A DNA stretch of 64,000 bases from Pyrenophora tritici-repentis (GCF_003171515.1 NC_089393.1:1922001-1986000); one strand, 5' to 3'; positions 10,753 to 23,284 are shown, counted from the stretch's first letter. Translations and numbers: made by a program. The notes: generated by a model from the sequence alone, not told the origin.

Positions 10753-13702
10753 ACTATTGTTTCTCGACTCTCTTTTTTTCCGCGCTGGGCTCCGGGGCCA
10801 TCCCTTTTGGTTTGGCACCTGGGCCCGCTGGGCTATCCCACCATGTCGACTGGTCAAGACACTTGTCGGCATCAGGGTCCGCCCGTTCCATCACGTGAAG
10901 CTACTCTCCTCAAGTCGCTCTCGGCACCACACGTGGCCGCGATAGCTTCGCCCCGTCCTCGTTGCTCTGTCATCCATCGCCTTCAGCCGCGTGTGCCTGA
11001 GATAGATTGCCGCCTACTCGCACACTACACCCACCTCACCTGACGCTACTCTTTTTCACAAACTTGCCCATGCCTGACTCATCGCCCTCTGCCTAGCTCT
11101 TGTTGAAACACCCGTCTTCGCGCACCGCCACGACAGCTCCGACAGACCGCTCCTATCAACAAGCAATCATCTGCATCCGAGTCACAATCTTAGCCCCCGC
11201 CCGTTGCAAAATCTACGAAAACGCCGTGGCTGCTTGTGTCGAGACAAACCGTCACTCATTATCCGCGTCACTCAATGAATTGCTTATGCACCTAGGCTTT
11301 TGTTGTTTGAGCGTGTTTGAAGCACCGGTGAGCTCACCGCGCTGACCATGTTTGATGTCAGCTGGCCTTTTGTTTGAATCAGGCGAGTCCACAACACGCA
11401 TTACACGTGCTCATTTCACGCCTCCCATCCATCCTCGCCCTTAACACCCACCCATTGTATTATCGCCTATCCTGCACTTTCGCTTCTGCCCGCCCGCTGC
11501 CACTGCATTTTAGCCTTCTCCCGCCTTCCTAGTTGACAGCCCATCAGCATAATTGCAGAAGGTGCCGCCCAATGCGGCAATACCGTCATGGCTCCTTCCA
11601 TATCGAACCAGTGGGGCCTAGCTTTTATTTGCTTCCAACCGAGCCACTGGGATACGGCTGCAAACCCTCCAACATCCAATCAGGCAACGCATCGCCCGCC
11701 GTTCTATTTCAGGCAGTGACAGGACTGTCTGACCACCCTCCCCAATGCGACGCTTGCTAGTGCCTGGCTGTTGGGAAAGAGCAATTAACTGGTCTTGGGA
11801 CAAGCCTCACCTTGACTTTGCCGCCATGCAGAACTCTATCGACAGCGGTTGCTAAAGGCCATGGTCAATTCCTGTGGCTCAGACAGATTGTAGAGTCATG
11901 TAAAGCTACCTACATCGTCATGCTACACGCCTCACAGTGTGCGACCTTCTGCAGTAGGCAATGCGTCTACCCACATCTGCCGTCCCACGTATCCCCTTCT
12001 CCTTCAACTATCCGTCTTGAGCCCAACATGTCCACTACCGCCAGCATGGGATAGCTACTGTTGCACCAATATTTGATCGGCACCCAGTAGTAGTACGCAG
12101 ACGTGCTGCGCCGCGCACATCGACCGTTTCGGCCCCATCGGCAGAAGCATCGCTGGCTGCTTCGAATACATAGCAGCAAAAGCAATACCATCTACCTGCG
12201 CCGTCGATCATGTTCTGTGGCGCCGCCCCTCCTGTAAAAGCATCGTGAAAAGGTCTCTTATTCATGAGTCGTCGACCGGGGCTATCGGGATCGTATTGCT
12301 TGCATGACTAATGACCATCAGACTACTACAGACACTATGCTCTTGCTGCCACGCACGCAGGGACACAACGTCGGAGCATATCTCTTCAAACCGTTCCTGT
12401 ACGACGGCAATGTACGTCAAGTGCTACAATAACCCTGCATGCAGCACCTCGCCCGAATGGACCGGCTGTCTAGGTTTACAGTACACAGCAGCTCGCCTTG
12501 CAGGATCGTCCGCCGTCGTGGTATCGAGTCTTGCATATACGTTTCGATCACGGCATTCCAACGCCTACTGTATTGTGGAACGAGCTACATCATGGGCGAG
12601 TAGGTTTCTCTTTTGCCGTCCCGACCGATCAGAACTGTCACCAGTAGTCGACAGAAGTCGGTCCGGCCATCTTTTTTTTCCTTTGTGTCCCATCGGTGTT
12701 TGAATGTTTCAACAATATGCCGAGTCAGGTTTAGGCTCCAGACGGAGAAATTGTATCTCGATGTATGCCGAGATGGAAGAATGTCACTGTCACGTGCCTT
12801 TTTCCATCATCTCGGCTCCAAGGTCTACTACAACACTAACTCACTAACTCAACGGCTCAACATACATTACAGATCACCCATCAACACCCCTAGCTCAACC
12901 TTAGTTCAACCCCACCCATGCCCATCCCCCATTCCACGACATACCCATCTTAAAACCGTACCACGACCTATCATCCCAGTCATCCCACCACCTCCGTCCC
13001 GCACTTGCGAATCATCTATTCCAACGTCGGAGCGTGAATTTACCTCGGAATGTCGCGTGTCATGTCGCCCGAGGTAATGCAATATTACGTTGTTGCAGGG
13101 TATGCTGGCACCCGTCTGTTGTTCTTTGCGGCGGGCGCATGTGATGCAAGATGAGCAGGCTGTATAGTGTGGTCTAGGACGGAGGTAGGCGCATGTAATT
13201 TAGTGTGCGGTGTTGGAGGAGGGTTGATGTGTTGTTGATATATGGCTTGGAGTGTTTTGAAAGGGGGGTGATAGAAGTGGTGGTAGGGTTGTGTAAGATG
13301 TTGAAAGTAGTTGTAAAATTGTATATGTATACATGTCTACGTTTGTCGGTTTCTTCCTTTTCGCCATGCTGTATAATCACCATGGCTCTCTCCCACTCAC
13401 ATCGAGACAAGTCTTGCAAGAACACACATACACATACCACCATCACAAACAACAAGGCATCAATGATTCAAGACGGAAAAGAACTTGTAATTGCAACCAT
13501 ACTAACACATTATACCTTTTTAAATCCCAAACAGCGAAGAGTAGTAACAAAGGAAAAGGACCCCTTTCCCGGATATATACCCAACCCGGTGAAACCCCTA
13601 TTCCCTACGCAAGGTGACCATGCAAATTAAATCCAAGTGTGAAAACCTCAACTCTTGCAAGATAAACCAGGTCTTGCCTTTCCCCCCTTCTTTTTCTCCA
13701 TC

Positions 13703-14730
13703 TTATGCGCGCAGAGTGCCATAGTCGGCATTCTCAATCTGATTCGGCATCTCGCCGAGGCTGAACTTTGAGAAATCCTTGTTCAATCCCGCATCCGCCG
13801 CCGTCTTCTTCGCCTGGCCCTCAACCTCGCTCTTCTGACCCTTGACCTGCTGTGGCCTCTGCTTGGACTCTTTGGACGGGCTCTCGACAACCGTGTCCTC
13901 GGATTCATCAGCCGTCTCCTCCTCAGCACGCTCAACCAACTCATCATCAATCTCCTGCTCAGCCTCCTCATCCAACTTAGCCGTCTCGCCCTCAACATCA
14001 ACCAGGTCCTCAGCCTCGGCAGGTTCCTCGCGCGCATCGGGCACAACCTCCTCATCGAGCCGCCAGTCCTGAATCGCACGGATGATATCAACAGCCAGCT
14101 GCCCGTTCTTACGCAGTGCCTTGTCCCAGTGCGCAGGAATACCCTTTTCAATAACCATCATGCGCGCAACCGAATGCACAAGCATATGTCGCATTGGGCT
14201 ACCCTCCTCAGTGTTCGCGTAAATGTACTGCACGCGGCGTAGACCCGGGTAGCTGTCACTATACTTGTACCACTCACGCACCACCTGCAGGACATCGGCG
14301 ACCAGACCAGGTATCTCAAACTTCTCCGCCATAAGGTACAGATCGAAGCATGTTCCTAGATCTGCTTCCTCGCGGGGCACGGGCAGAGAGGAGGAGTACA
14401 ACCAGCCGACAAAGGTCTTGAAGGGGAGATCTTCTTCTTCGGGGAGGCCGAAGGATTGCGTTCGTGACGACGACGAGGATTTGGAGTAGAAGATTTTGCG
14501 GAAGAAGGGCGAGTGGTGGCAGAGGAGCTTCTCGTGTAGGATCCAGTGCGTGTTTTCGGGGCCGACGTAGATATCGACCATGGAGCGGGAGAGGAGTCTG
14601 TGGGTTGGTGGTTAGCATGCATGACAGGAGGTTGACTTTGTCGCGAACGGATGGAAGCTGTATGGGATGAATTGGATTAGACAGAGACGTATACATACTC
14701 ATGGAGCGGTTTTTCCGGAGCGTTAGCCAT
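13703..14730 (-). CDS. BTB/POZ domain protein with acidic C-terminus
   Basis: Two exons, 14730-14699 and 14597-13703, are separated by a 101-nt intron (GTATGT...CCACAG); the product is 308 residues beginning MANAPEKPLHELLSRSMVDIYVG. The first ~115 residues are a fungal BTB/POZ fold: DIYVG near residue 20, HEKLLCHHSPFFRKIF, then FKTFVGWLYSS and DLYLMAEKFEIPGL. A helical region follows with HMLVHSVARMMV, then a long Glu/Asp-rich tail from about residue 190. BTB proteins of this type are widespread in filamentous ascomycetes; many are suspected CUL3 substrate adaptors, but nothing here shows a partner. The short first exon and phase (GA|A) agree exactly with the frame of exon 2. Confidence 0.85.
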
Positions 14731-16220
14731 GATCTCGTCTCTGTTCTTCTTCGTCCCTTTGCAATTCGACAAAAAGACAGCGACCTGCTACCTAGCGACC
14801 GTTGACCCGCGCCGTCGATGGATGGATTAATAACCGTCCAAATATTAACTTCCAACAAGCCTATGATAAAACCACAACGTGCAAAGTCGAAACACACAGG
14901 AGGAGCGGAAAAGGTGCAAGACGAAAGGTGTGTGTGTGGCAGTGCCAACTTTTAACAGGTCCCGCCTGTGTCTGTCTCGTCCTCCCCCAACCCCCTTGGC
15001 TTTTGGCATGGTTCTAGAATGACGTAGTTCGCAGCCACACAGCATACAAACATCATACGCGCCCACGTCCCGGTTTTTCCTTGGTTTTGGCGACGTTTTG
15101 CGCGTCAGCGCTACCCTTGTTTTCGCGTCGCACAGGCCCCTCACGGAGGCCTTGGGAGGGGATACAGATACTATGGCATGTGTGAAGGGAGCTGAAGACG
15201 AGATGGTATATCATAACAACACCTCCACATACTCATACTATCTTCACTGGTAACGCGTACATCAAACCTGCCATCTCACTTTCCCTTAATTAGGTTTACG
15301 CGCTTCGAAAAGAAAGGAAAGGGAGGCTGGCTAGTTCTGTCGTGTCGTCTTGTATGGTTATCTGTTACAGGATAAATGGAGGGGGCCGGCTTTCATGTGT
15401 GCTAAGTATGACGTCAACTGTCCCACTTCCCGCGCCCAGCACAACCTCTCCCAGCCCAACATTGGTTGACCGGACCCCGACGTTTATTACGTTTCTGAAA
15501 AGATCCGTAAAGAGGGCAATAGATTGGCGAACGGAAGTTTGGTTTTGATCTATCAAATTGCTAATTGGCTTACTATCGATTGACCACAGGCTGTGAATTG
15601 AATTGAGCTCTGGGTAAGTGGTAGTTTTGATTTCGTAATCATGCGACGGACTGCATATGGATATGCGACACTTTCCTTTTTTGCCCAGACATTGTTGCTG
15701 GGCACTTTGACGCGTTTTTGTGCACGATCGCCGACATGAGATTTGGGTCCTTTGCGGCGCAGTCGTTCTCATTTCCCGATGGGAGGAGATTGCGTGATGG
15801 TTTGGGTCATGGTGAAACGGGTTCTGGATGCCGCCGAGGTTGGCCTTTGCCGTGTCTTGTCGTTTGCACATCTTCTGATGGAGCGAAGGATGCGCTAGTA
15901 AACCGCGTGTTCTGATATTTTGATGGACCTACGATACAAGAATACGAGAGCATGCTGGTTAGTGTCTATTCATCGTCCTGTCAGTACGTGTACGCGCGGT
16001 ATGTTATCGATATTAGGAATACGTATGAGCCGCGCGGCATGTTGACTACGGTATGGGTAGCGTACAGGTAGAGTGTGAAGCATGAGAGCTGATATTATAG
16101 ATACCTTGTCATTATACAGGAAGCTGAGTTGACCCGTAGCTCTAGCCATGATCTACACCACGAACTCCTCGCCGAACCGCTATCCAAGACCCAACCGAAC
16201 TCCTCACTAATCTCCACTTC
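14731..16220. other. Intergenic, BTB gene promoter side
   Basis: About 1.5 kb between the BTB start (transcribed leftward) and the 3' end of the M28 peptidase gene. No convincing frame, RNA gene or repeat was seen. It should hold the BTB promoter and the peptidase 3' UTR. Confidence 0.5.
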
Positions 16221-18620
16221 TCAACTCCCCACCCTCAATATCTCAGCCGCTCTCAACACAGCCGCCGCACTCTTCTCCACCCACAGCTTCGCCGCCCCTT
16301 CATCCCCTTTACCCACACTATCCGTCACCGCGGGCCAAACATCAGCCCCATACCCATTGTCAATCCCCGGCGCACTAACCACATTCTTAAATGTCTCTCT
16401 ACCCGGTAAACCCCCCTGCGACGCAAAACCTCTCGAAAAATCCCGAAACTTAGCGTTCACCACGCCCAACAAGACCTCATCTCCAAACGCCGTCGCCGTG
16501 TCCGCTACCTGCGCGATATGGGCGGCCTGGTGCTCAAATTCTGCGATTGCGGACTCGAGGGGCGAGAGGTCTAGGCCCGGGTAGTCGGATTCAGTGACTG
16601 TGGAGTTTAGTTCGGAAAGGTAGGATTGGAGGACTTGGGCGGCGTTGGGAAGGTCCCAGGGGATCAGGGCGTCGTCGGCGATGTGGTACAGGATTAGTGA
16701 CATCCACTGTCCGATTGCGGTGTGGATCTTGAAGCCTGGGTCGCCGAAACGTGTCATCCAGGCGTAGGAGTCGTAGTTGGAGTGATAATGGTAAATGGGA
16801 TCGGTTTTGCCGCCGTCGGAGCCGATGTCAATCTGTAGGATGGGTAAGTTAGGGGGTGAGTGTTAGGAGGACAGGTCCAAAGTCGAGAACTTACACATGC
16901 GATTCCGTTTTGGTAGAAACTGGCATAGTCGGATCCGCTGCCCAAAGGTGAAATTTGACCTTTGGTGGTGTTGTGCCACATATCGTAGAGTGTTGAGAAA
17001 TCTCCCCATCCTTCTGGAAACAAGACTTTCTTCATCTGCTCGACGACCATGGTGTGCAGTTCACCGCTTCCAGAGAAAGAAGTCCTGGGACCGGATACCG
17101 CGATATCGAGATTCAGGTAGGCGACTGCGTTGGTCGTGAGCCAGGGAAGATGCGACTCTACCCACTCAGTCGAGCCTTGGAGTCCAAACTCCTCTGCATC
17201 CCAAGATCCAAGGATTCTGGCATGATTTCAGTGACTACTCAAAGCTCCTAGACGTCTACAACTCACATGGTCCTTTTAGGTTTCCAGCCCTTGGCAACCA
17301 GTTTCCCCAAAGCGTTCGCTAGTTCAATCAAGACGGCACTGCCAGAGTTTGGATCCGCAGCACCACCGATAATCCAAGCATCACGGTGGTTCCCCACGAT
17401 GATGACTTCGTCCGTAGTTCCGTTGATAACGCCAATGACATCCCAAACAGGGGCGACCTTGTTCTCCATCAAATGATCCATGTGAACAAGGGCTCCAGGC
17501 GCTGGACCGCTATCGTACGTTATGTTGCTGAAGCCGCCAGTCCAACCACTACGGTTTGCCTCTTTGGCCGTTACACCGTGTCCTCCGAGAGCGGAAAGAA
17601 GAGGCAGGGCATCTTTCATACTAATGGGTATAGACGGGATAGAAGGAGTGTATAGAGAGATATCCCCACGGGGCGAGTCCCAAGAGGAGGCCCAGCCAAC
17701 AGTCGTAGGATCTCCGGAATACAGGGAAGAAAATCGTACACTGCCTCGCTGGATCGAGGACGGATTTCTCGCAGGTCCATCTGCCGGTGTCAGTTGATTC
17801 CTATGCAGAACTGCCATAGGAGTGTATTTACCTGGGTAAGCCTCGTAACCATTTTCCACAGTGACCTCCCCGTCATCTAACGGATCAGTAAAAAGAACAC
17901 ATCCCACCATGCCATTATCCTGGGCGTTCTTCACCTTAGTCCCCCGATAAATCCCACCATACATTGCTAGTGCAATCTTACCCTCCAGCTCAATGCCCGC
18001 ATTCTTCACGACCTGAAAATCAGCTCTAGTCCCACGTCTAAAACAACCACTCCGTTAGCACAATCCCTCCAACTACTAGATGCAAATGAAACAGGGAGAG
18101 TCTTGACATACCCAACATACACATATTCCGCCGTAACATTCCCACTAGCACTCATAGCATGATACGCCGGAATCAAATTCGGATACCCACTCGTATCATC
18201 CTGCGCCAGCACATCCTCCACTAGGTTCGCCTCATGCACACTACCATCCGGCCGTAGCAGCCTCAACCTACTGTGTTCCGGATATGTATACCAAATTGGA
18301 TATTCTGCCAGCCAAGCATCGTCAAAACCTGCATTGCGCCACTTCTCCGCCGTCCACTCAGCCATGCTCCTGTTGTGGGAGCCCAAATGGTCGCCATGGG
18401 TGTAGTAGTAGGACCACTCGGCAAGGGATGTGTTGTCAAAGGAGTTTACGAGGATTGATTCGGTGGGTGTGAGGACAGGGGGGTAGTGGACGGGGCTGCG
18501 TTTCGTATGTTTGCTGTAAGGGGCGTGTTGGTGGATGCGGCGTGAGAGGGCGTCCCAGTCACGTTGGCAGGCATGTGCTAGGGCGCTTAGGAGGAACGTT
18601 GTGGTTAGTAGATTGGGCAT
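16221..18620 (-). CDS. Secreted M28 metallopeptidase, glutamate carboxypeptidase II-like
   Basis: Four exons: 18620-18112, 18037-17267, 17216-16895 and 16832-16221, with introns of 74, 50 and 62 nt, together 737 residues in one consistent frame. The N-terminus MPNLLTTTFLLSALAHA is a signal peptide. A PA domain sits around NAGIELEGKIALAMYGG...NGMVGCVLFTDP, then the M28 catalytic core: GNHRDAW, ADPNSGSAVL, SWDAEEFGLQGS and LNLD supply His, Asp, Glu and Asp typical of a two-zinc site, with the final HYHSNYDSY supplying the last His. A C-terminal dimerisation-like helical domain follows. This matches the NAALADase/transferrin-receptor-like family; fungal members are secreted or vacuolar peptidases releasing C-terminal residues. 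Several N-x-S/T sites suggest glycosylation. All splice junctions recover family motifs across the joins. Confidence 0.93.
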
Positions 18621-19286
18621 CTTTTGGGGGGGCGAGAATGACGAGTGGCGTCACCTTTTCGAATCAAAATAATTAGATGGGTGACTTAGAGAGATAATTG
18701 TTAACTTATGCGCATATTTGCATGTTTTTATTCTTCAGCTACATACAGCACCCCACGATGGGATGTTCTGTAGACTAGCTTCGGAAAACAACATGACCGA
18801 CTATCCGATTGTGTAACGTCTTTTTCAGTGGTTCTGATGTGATTGCAAGATGCAAGTTGATGTCGTGCTTTGTTCGCAGCTGCCAGATTCAGGAACGGTT
18901 TTAAGGCGATCCGTTGTCATCGCGGGGTATACATCTTGGCTTCACCTTGATTGAGTTAAGAGGGAGAGATACGGCAGTACATTCTCCTTGGCTTGCATCA
19001 CCGCGGGACATGTTGTGGGTTAGTCAAGAGTGGTGATAAGCGTTTCTTGGCGAAGCTTCCCCGCGGTGGTGGGGTTGCGGGTTAAATTAAACCTACGCCT
19101 AAGTTAGAGAAGGATGATTGGTAAACTAGGATGCTGCCTGCACAACGTCCTCGGTGACGACTCCGATACGTATCATCCACTACAATATAAATCGATCATG
19201 ACTGAACATATCAAATTGTTGGATGGGTATCTGTATTTTGAATGCTGCTGATGTTACAAACAGTAAGAAACTGCGTCTCAAAAAGA
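18621..19286. other. Intergenic, peptidase promoter
   Basis: About 670 bp between the peptidase start and the RRP36 stop, both on the minus strand. AT-rich near the peptidase start; no gene seen. Confidence 0.5.
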
Positions 19287-20395
19287 TTAAGCAGTACGCC
19301 GCTCGTCGGGCATATTCTTCCTCTCCTTTGCCGTGACCTTCTTGCGGCGACGCTCGATGACCTTGTCGCGCTGCTTCGCCTTCATGTTCTGGAAGCGGTC
19401 GACCAAAGCAATCTTCTTTTGTTCGGCTGCAGATCCCAATTAGTATGAAGAACCCAAGTCGTTGGGTATACATAGACGTACACTTCTTCAAGAAAAACGG
19501 CTTCTTGCCCTCCTTGACCAGCTCCTTTTCCTTCTTCTTGTGCTCGCGAGTTACATCCTGTAACCTCTCCTTGTTCTCCCTCGCCTTCTGTTGCGACTCC
19601 ATGGAAAGTAGTTTTTTCTTGAGCTGCTCCTTTTCGCCCTCATTCTTCGTCTTTTTGATGGTATTGCGCAGTTCTGCAATCTCAGACGCTCTGTAATCTT
19701 TGAGGAAGGAGTAACGCTTTTCAACCACGTAGTCTTCGGGTCGGGGCCCTGACACATTATCGAAGCGTGGATCTCGGAACACAGGCTTCTTCACTTCGAC
19801 CACGTTCCGCTTTCGCGAGACCATACGCTTGCTGGATTGAACGGCCGGGGCGTGTTTGCTGGAGCGCGCATGTGGAGCAGCGTCCGAGTCGGAATCTTCC
19901 TTTTCCTCCACATTGTCGTCCTGGGTGGTCTTTGTCTTTGTCTTGCTCTTCTTTGCCTTTTTGCTGGGCTGTGTCCCATTGGCAAGCTTCTCTGCCTTGA
20001 TCTGCCGTAATCTTTCTCTCAAAGCCTCCAATTTATCCTCCTGTGATTTTGACGTGTCGTCTCCCCGCTTGCGCTTCCGATCGACCGACTGCTTGCTAGA
20101 GAGTGCATCCTGTGCCTTGGCTAATGCGCCGAAAGAGACTTTGCTCATTTGTGCTTTTATTTTGTCGTCGTCGTGGTCGGATGCATCTGACTTGTTAATG
20201 TTAGTATAAACTACTGGTCCAGTACCAACGACTGATGCTTACCATGTCATCATCCGAACTGATTACATTGCCACCCTCATCTGCCTCAATCACGGAGGCA
20301 GACGAGGACCTGTCGGTGACCTCGTAGTAATCCTCGCCATCTGAGCTTTCCTCTGCAGCGCGCAGATTACGGTCGAGTTTGTTTGCTAGGACCAT
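19287..20395 (-). CDS. rrp36: rRNA biogenesis protein RRP36
   Basis: Three exons: 20395-20243, 20190-19482 and 19426-19287 (introns 52 and 55 nt), 333 residues. Start MVLANKLDRNLRAAEE has context AAAATGG. The acidic N-terminus is followed by a Lys-rich region, then the family core: KPVFRDPRFDNVSG, the long charged helix SFLKDYRASEIAELRNTIKKTK, and FFLKK joined by the second splice to SEQKKIALVDRFQNMK, ending in a basic tail. In yeast Rrp36 is a nucleolar component of the 90S pre-ribosome needed for early 18S pre-rRNA cleavages. Intron 1 has a perfect TACTAAC branch site, but the frame requires a non-standard AAG acceptor, with a TCAG acceptor 4 nt further on that would give an early stop. The gene is divergent from the HAD-protein gene. 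Confidence 0.92.
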
Positions 20396-20749
20396 TTTTG
20401 CAATGTGCACAAGATGAGATGGTGGTATCTGCTTGTGGGCGCGCGCGCAATGCAGCTTGTGATAGTAGAGTGAAGATACCCGCGGCTGGCCCATCTTTTT
20501 TGTGGACCCCACACGTCGGGGGTTTAATTCGCCGACAAGGCTGACAAGCAGCTAACTGCGCCCAAATTTCGTATCGCATGCTCACTGCGCGCTTCGTGTT
20601 GCGCGCGCGCAATCGACAATTCACCGGCTTTTGCGTTTGTTCTTTCGTATTCCCCTCCCTACCATCGCACGTGATCCATGGCCGCAGTCGCGTCAACTCG
20701 GTACATACAGCCATCCCCATTGCTCTTCTGTCACAACACTCACGCTGAC
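20396..20749. promoter_or_regulatory. Shared divergent promoter, RRP36 and HAD-protein genes
   Basis: The two start codons are about 280-350 bp apart and point away from each other, so their promoters must share this interval. It is rich in alternating GC (gcgcgcgcg near 20437 and 20600) and has no obvious TATA box, as is common for housekeeping fungal genes. Confidence 0.6.
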
Positions 20750-22525
20750 ATGGATAACTTCAAGACCACGACAGGTCGAGATAGCTTTCCAGAGCAGACG
20801 CCCGGTCGTGCCTCAACCCCAAGCATGAGCGAATTCTTCAACCCGCATGCGCTGCCTTTCCAGCCTGGCAACTTTCCCCGTCAACAGCAGTTTGCTGGCG
20901 CTTTCGAGAACCAGCTTCCGCAACGTCTCCCCCACCAGACGGACCCATCATTTCGCGGTCACCAACGGCCATATCCGTACCAAGGGCTCTATGAACAACC
21001 TATGGCATGGCATGGTGTTCCGCCGCCGCCGCCGCGAAACCCACCCCCACCACCTATGCCTCAGCAGCCTCCACACATGAGCCCCAACCAGCATGCCTTT
21101 CACGAGTATGCCGCCTACCAAGAAGCACTCAAACGTTACCAATGGATGGTAGACAATGGCCATGTACACCCATCATGTCCACCGCCGCCTCCGCCCAACT
21201 TCCATCCAAGCGCTGGAGCCTACGCAGCCCAGACATATGGCCCACCCTACCAGCCACAACACGGCTATCAGCACCATATACATCAACCGCAGCAACCTCC
21301 GATGGCTCGGGCACATTACTCCACGATGCATAGTGGAAATGACGATACAAAGACGAAAAGGTGGGATAATCATGGGCAAAACAAGCAGGTCCAGTGGACT
21401 AATAAGACCCACTGCAAAGCCATGCCCTCCATGAAATATGCTAACTCGAAATATAGAGTACCCGCTCCTCAAAAGAAAAAGTCGAAATCCGCCAAGCCAC
21501 TGTCAGACCTACCGTTCCGCATCGACCTTGATGCAGCCAAGAAGCCACACACTAACAACGTGTGTAGGGTTATGAGCAAGGTTACACACCCAACGCCTGC
21601 CGGCGAGAACAAGGCCGACGAGAAGAAGCCTGGTGCAAAGAAGGGGCGTTACGGCGATGAGAAGATTATGCTTCCTCCGCCGGAGCTCAGAGAAGAGTAT
21701 CTTATTCAAGCCACTAAAGAGCCATCCGCAAGCGAGACACCTGGTCAGATACTAGTCATCTTGGATCTCAACGGCACCGTCTTGTTCCGGCCCAACCGCA
21801 ACTCCCGGACTATGATCGCGCGTCCGTTCTTGCAACCGTTCCTGCGCTATCTTTTCGACAACTTCAAAGTCATGGTATGGTCTAGCGCTAAGCCTGAAAA
21901 CGTGAAGTCACTCGTCAGCCAAGCTCTAGACAACGATCTCCGGTCAAAACTCGTGGATGTATGGGGCCGTGAGTCCTTCGGATTATCGGCATCTCACTAT
22001 GCAAAAAATGTGCAAGTGTACAAGAATTTGAAGCTTGTATGGTGTCGAGGCCAGATCCAGTCATTTCACCCAGATTACGAAACTGGCGGTCGATTTGGCC
22101 AGCACAACACCGTACTTATCGACGACTCTGCGATCAAAGCAAGTGCGCAACCGTACAATCTTCTTGAGATTCCCGAGTTCTCGGCTACCCCTGATCAGAT
22201 GAACGGCGACGTACTGCGTGAGGTTGCTGGCTATCTGGAAGCATTGCGATGGCAGACGGACGTTTCCAGTTTCATCAAGACGGAGCCCTTCAAGGATGGT
22301 GGCCGATGGACGTTTGATTGGCCCGATTCCGCTGCGGGTGGTGGTGAGATGGCCAGCAAGGCAACTGCCACAGCTACAGCACCGAGTAAGAAGAATAATA
22401 AGAAGAAATTAGCGAGAGAGGCGGCCGCCGCTGCTACTGAGACCAAAGCTAACATTCTTGTATCACAGACGATCGACAGTCTGGCATCTGTGTCACTGGC
22501 AGCATCGGTACAGAAGGACTGGTAA
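20750..22525 (+). CDS. FCP1/NIF-like HAD domain protein with DLNGT motif
   Basis: A continuous frame of 591 residues from ATG 20750 (GACATGG context, preferred over ATG 20678 which has T at -3). The N-terminal half is Pro/Gln/His-rich and disordered, with polyproline runs such as PPPPPRNPPPPP. The C-terminal half is an FCP1-homology HAD domain: ILVILDLNGTVLF (motif I), VMVWSSAKPENV (motif II), a Lys/Trp-containing YKNLKLVWCRG, and TVLIDDSAIKA (motif III/IV). The DxDx(T/V) signature here reads D-L-N-G-T, with Asn in place of the second Asp. A Lys/Ala-rich tail follows. The family includes CTD and TIM50-like phosphatases; whether this one is active is open. A possible 96-nt in-frame intron (21361-21456) ends in TGCTAAC...ATATAG. 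Confidence 0.88.
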   Translation: MDNFKTTTGRDSFPEQTPGRASTPSMSEFFNPHALPFQPGNFPRQQQFAGAFENQLPQRLPHQTDPSFRGHQRPYPYQGLYEQPMAWHGVPPPPPRNPPPPPMPQQPPHMSPNQHAFHEYAAYQEALKRYQWMVDNGHVHPSCPPPPPPNFHPSAGAYAAQTYGPPYQPQHGYQHHIHQPQQPPMARAHYSTMHSGNDDTKTKRWDNHGQNKQVQWTNKTHCKAMPSMKYANSKYRVPAPQKKKSKSAKPLSDLPFRIDLDAAKKPHTNNVCRVMSKVTHPTPAGENKADEKKPGAKKGRYGDEKIMLPPPELREEYLIQATKEPSASETPGQILVILDLNGTVLFRPNRNSRTMIARPFLQPFLRYLFDNFKVMVWSSAKPENVKSLVSQALDNDLRSKLVDVWGRESFGLSASHYAKNVQVYKNLKLVWCRGQIQSFHPDYETGGRFGQHNTVLIDDSAIKASAQPYNLLEIPEFSATPDQMNGDVLREVAGYLEALRWQTDVSSFIKTEPFKDGGRWTFDWPDSAAGGGEMASKATATATAPSKKNNKKKLAREAAAAATETKANILVSQTIDSLASVSLAASVQKDW

Positions 22526-23284
22526 AATTGGTAAAGGACTGGTAGAGGCGGAACATTATTGATGGGCACAAAGGGCAGCGAAGTGTCACAAGATCACTTC
22601 TTATGAAGGCGGGGTTCTAGAGAAAGGTTAAAAGTTCTGCATGGAGAGATCTGGAATATTTTGTATAATGCCACGATTCACGCATACAAGGGCAACTGAC
22701 CTGAGGTATGAAGTGGATCTACGATGGAATGATTTCATAGAGCTCTATACTGGTCTTTTGCTACGGTTGGGCGGTTTGATGTACAGCCATAAGCTCGACA
22801 CCATGGCGACGATGCCAAGATATGATTCCAATGAATCTCTTTTCCCCAACCGAGACTTGCCTGTACACACGTGATTATGGGTGTGCAGTTTACTGCAAAA
22901 TCCTCATGATTGTGATAACAGAGCCGCCTCGACTTAAGCGGGGGCCCGCATTATCTTTCTTCGTTCTGCCAGCTGTCAAATATAATCTTTCAATGCAGAT
23001 GTTTCCTACGAATATAACCAATTTTACAACAGTTTTTTTATTCATATTGTAACTTATTTTATGGGGTTGCGTACGCATGCATGTCACATTTCAAATTCTG
23101 ACAACCCAACCCACCCCACCTAACCCCTCTTTCTCTCATCTTATGACTCACCACCCCGCTTACCACACAAAATACCTTGACAAATAACCAAACAGGTCTG
23201 CTCATTATTACGTACTGCTTCTAATATTTTACTGTGGAAATATATCAAATATTGCGGATTTTTTCCATCAAACAACGATAACAC
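22526..23284. other. Intergenic, AT-rich
   Basis: About 760 bp holding the 3' UTR of the HAD-protein gene and the region upstream of the tRNA. No gene recognised. Confidence 0.5.

Larger units (their letters stand above)
9656..13702. other. Gene-poor 4 kb with simple repeats
   Basis: This lies upstream of the disordered-protein gene and downstream of the BTB gene. It contains a (TAG)n run at about 10224-10258 and a GCCAGA/GCCAGT hexamer array at 10667-10752. Open frames, including one crossing the hexamer array on each strand, look like composition artefacts. No RNA gene recognised. Confidence 0.6.

Noticed and set aside
10458..10898. 146-codon plus frame and overlapping minus frames across the hexamer array
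   Set aside because: They exist only because the 6-bp unit keeps every frame open; no signature outside the repeat.
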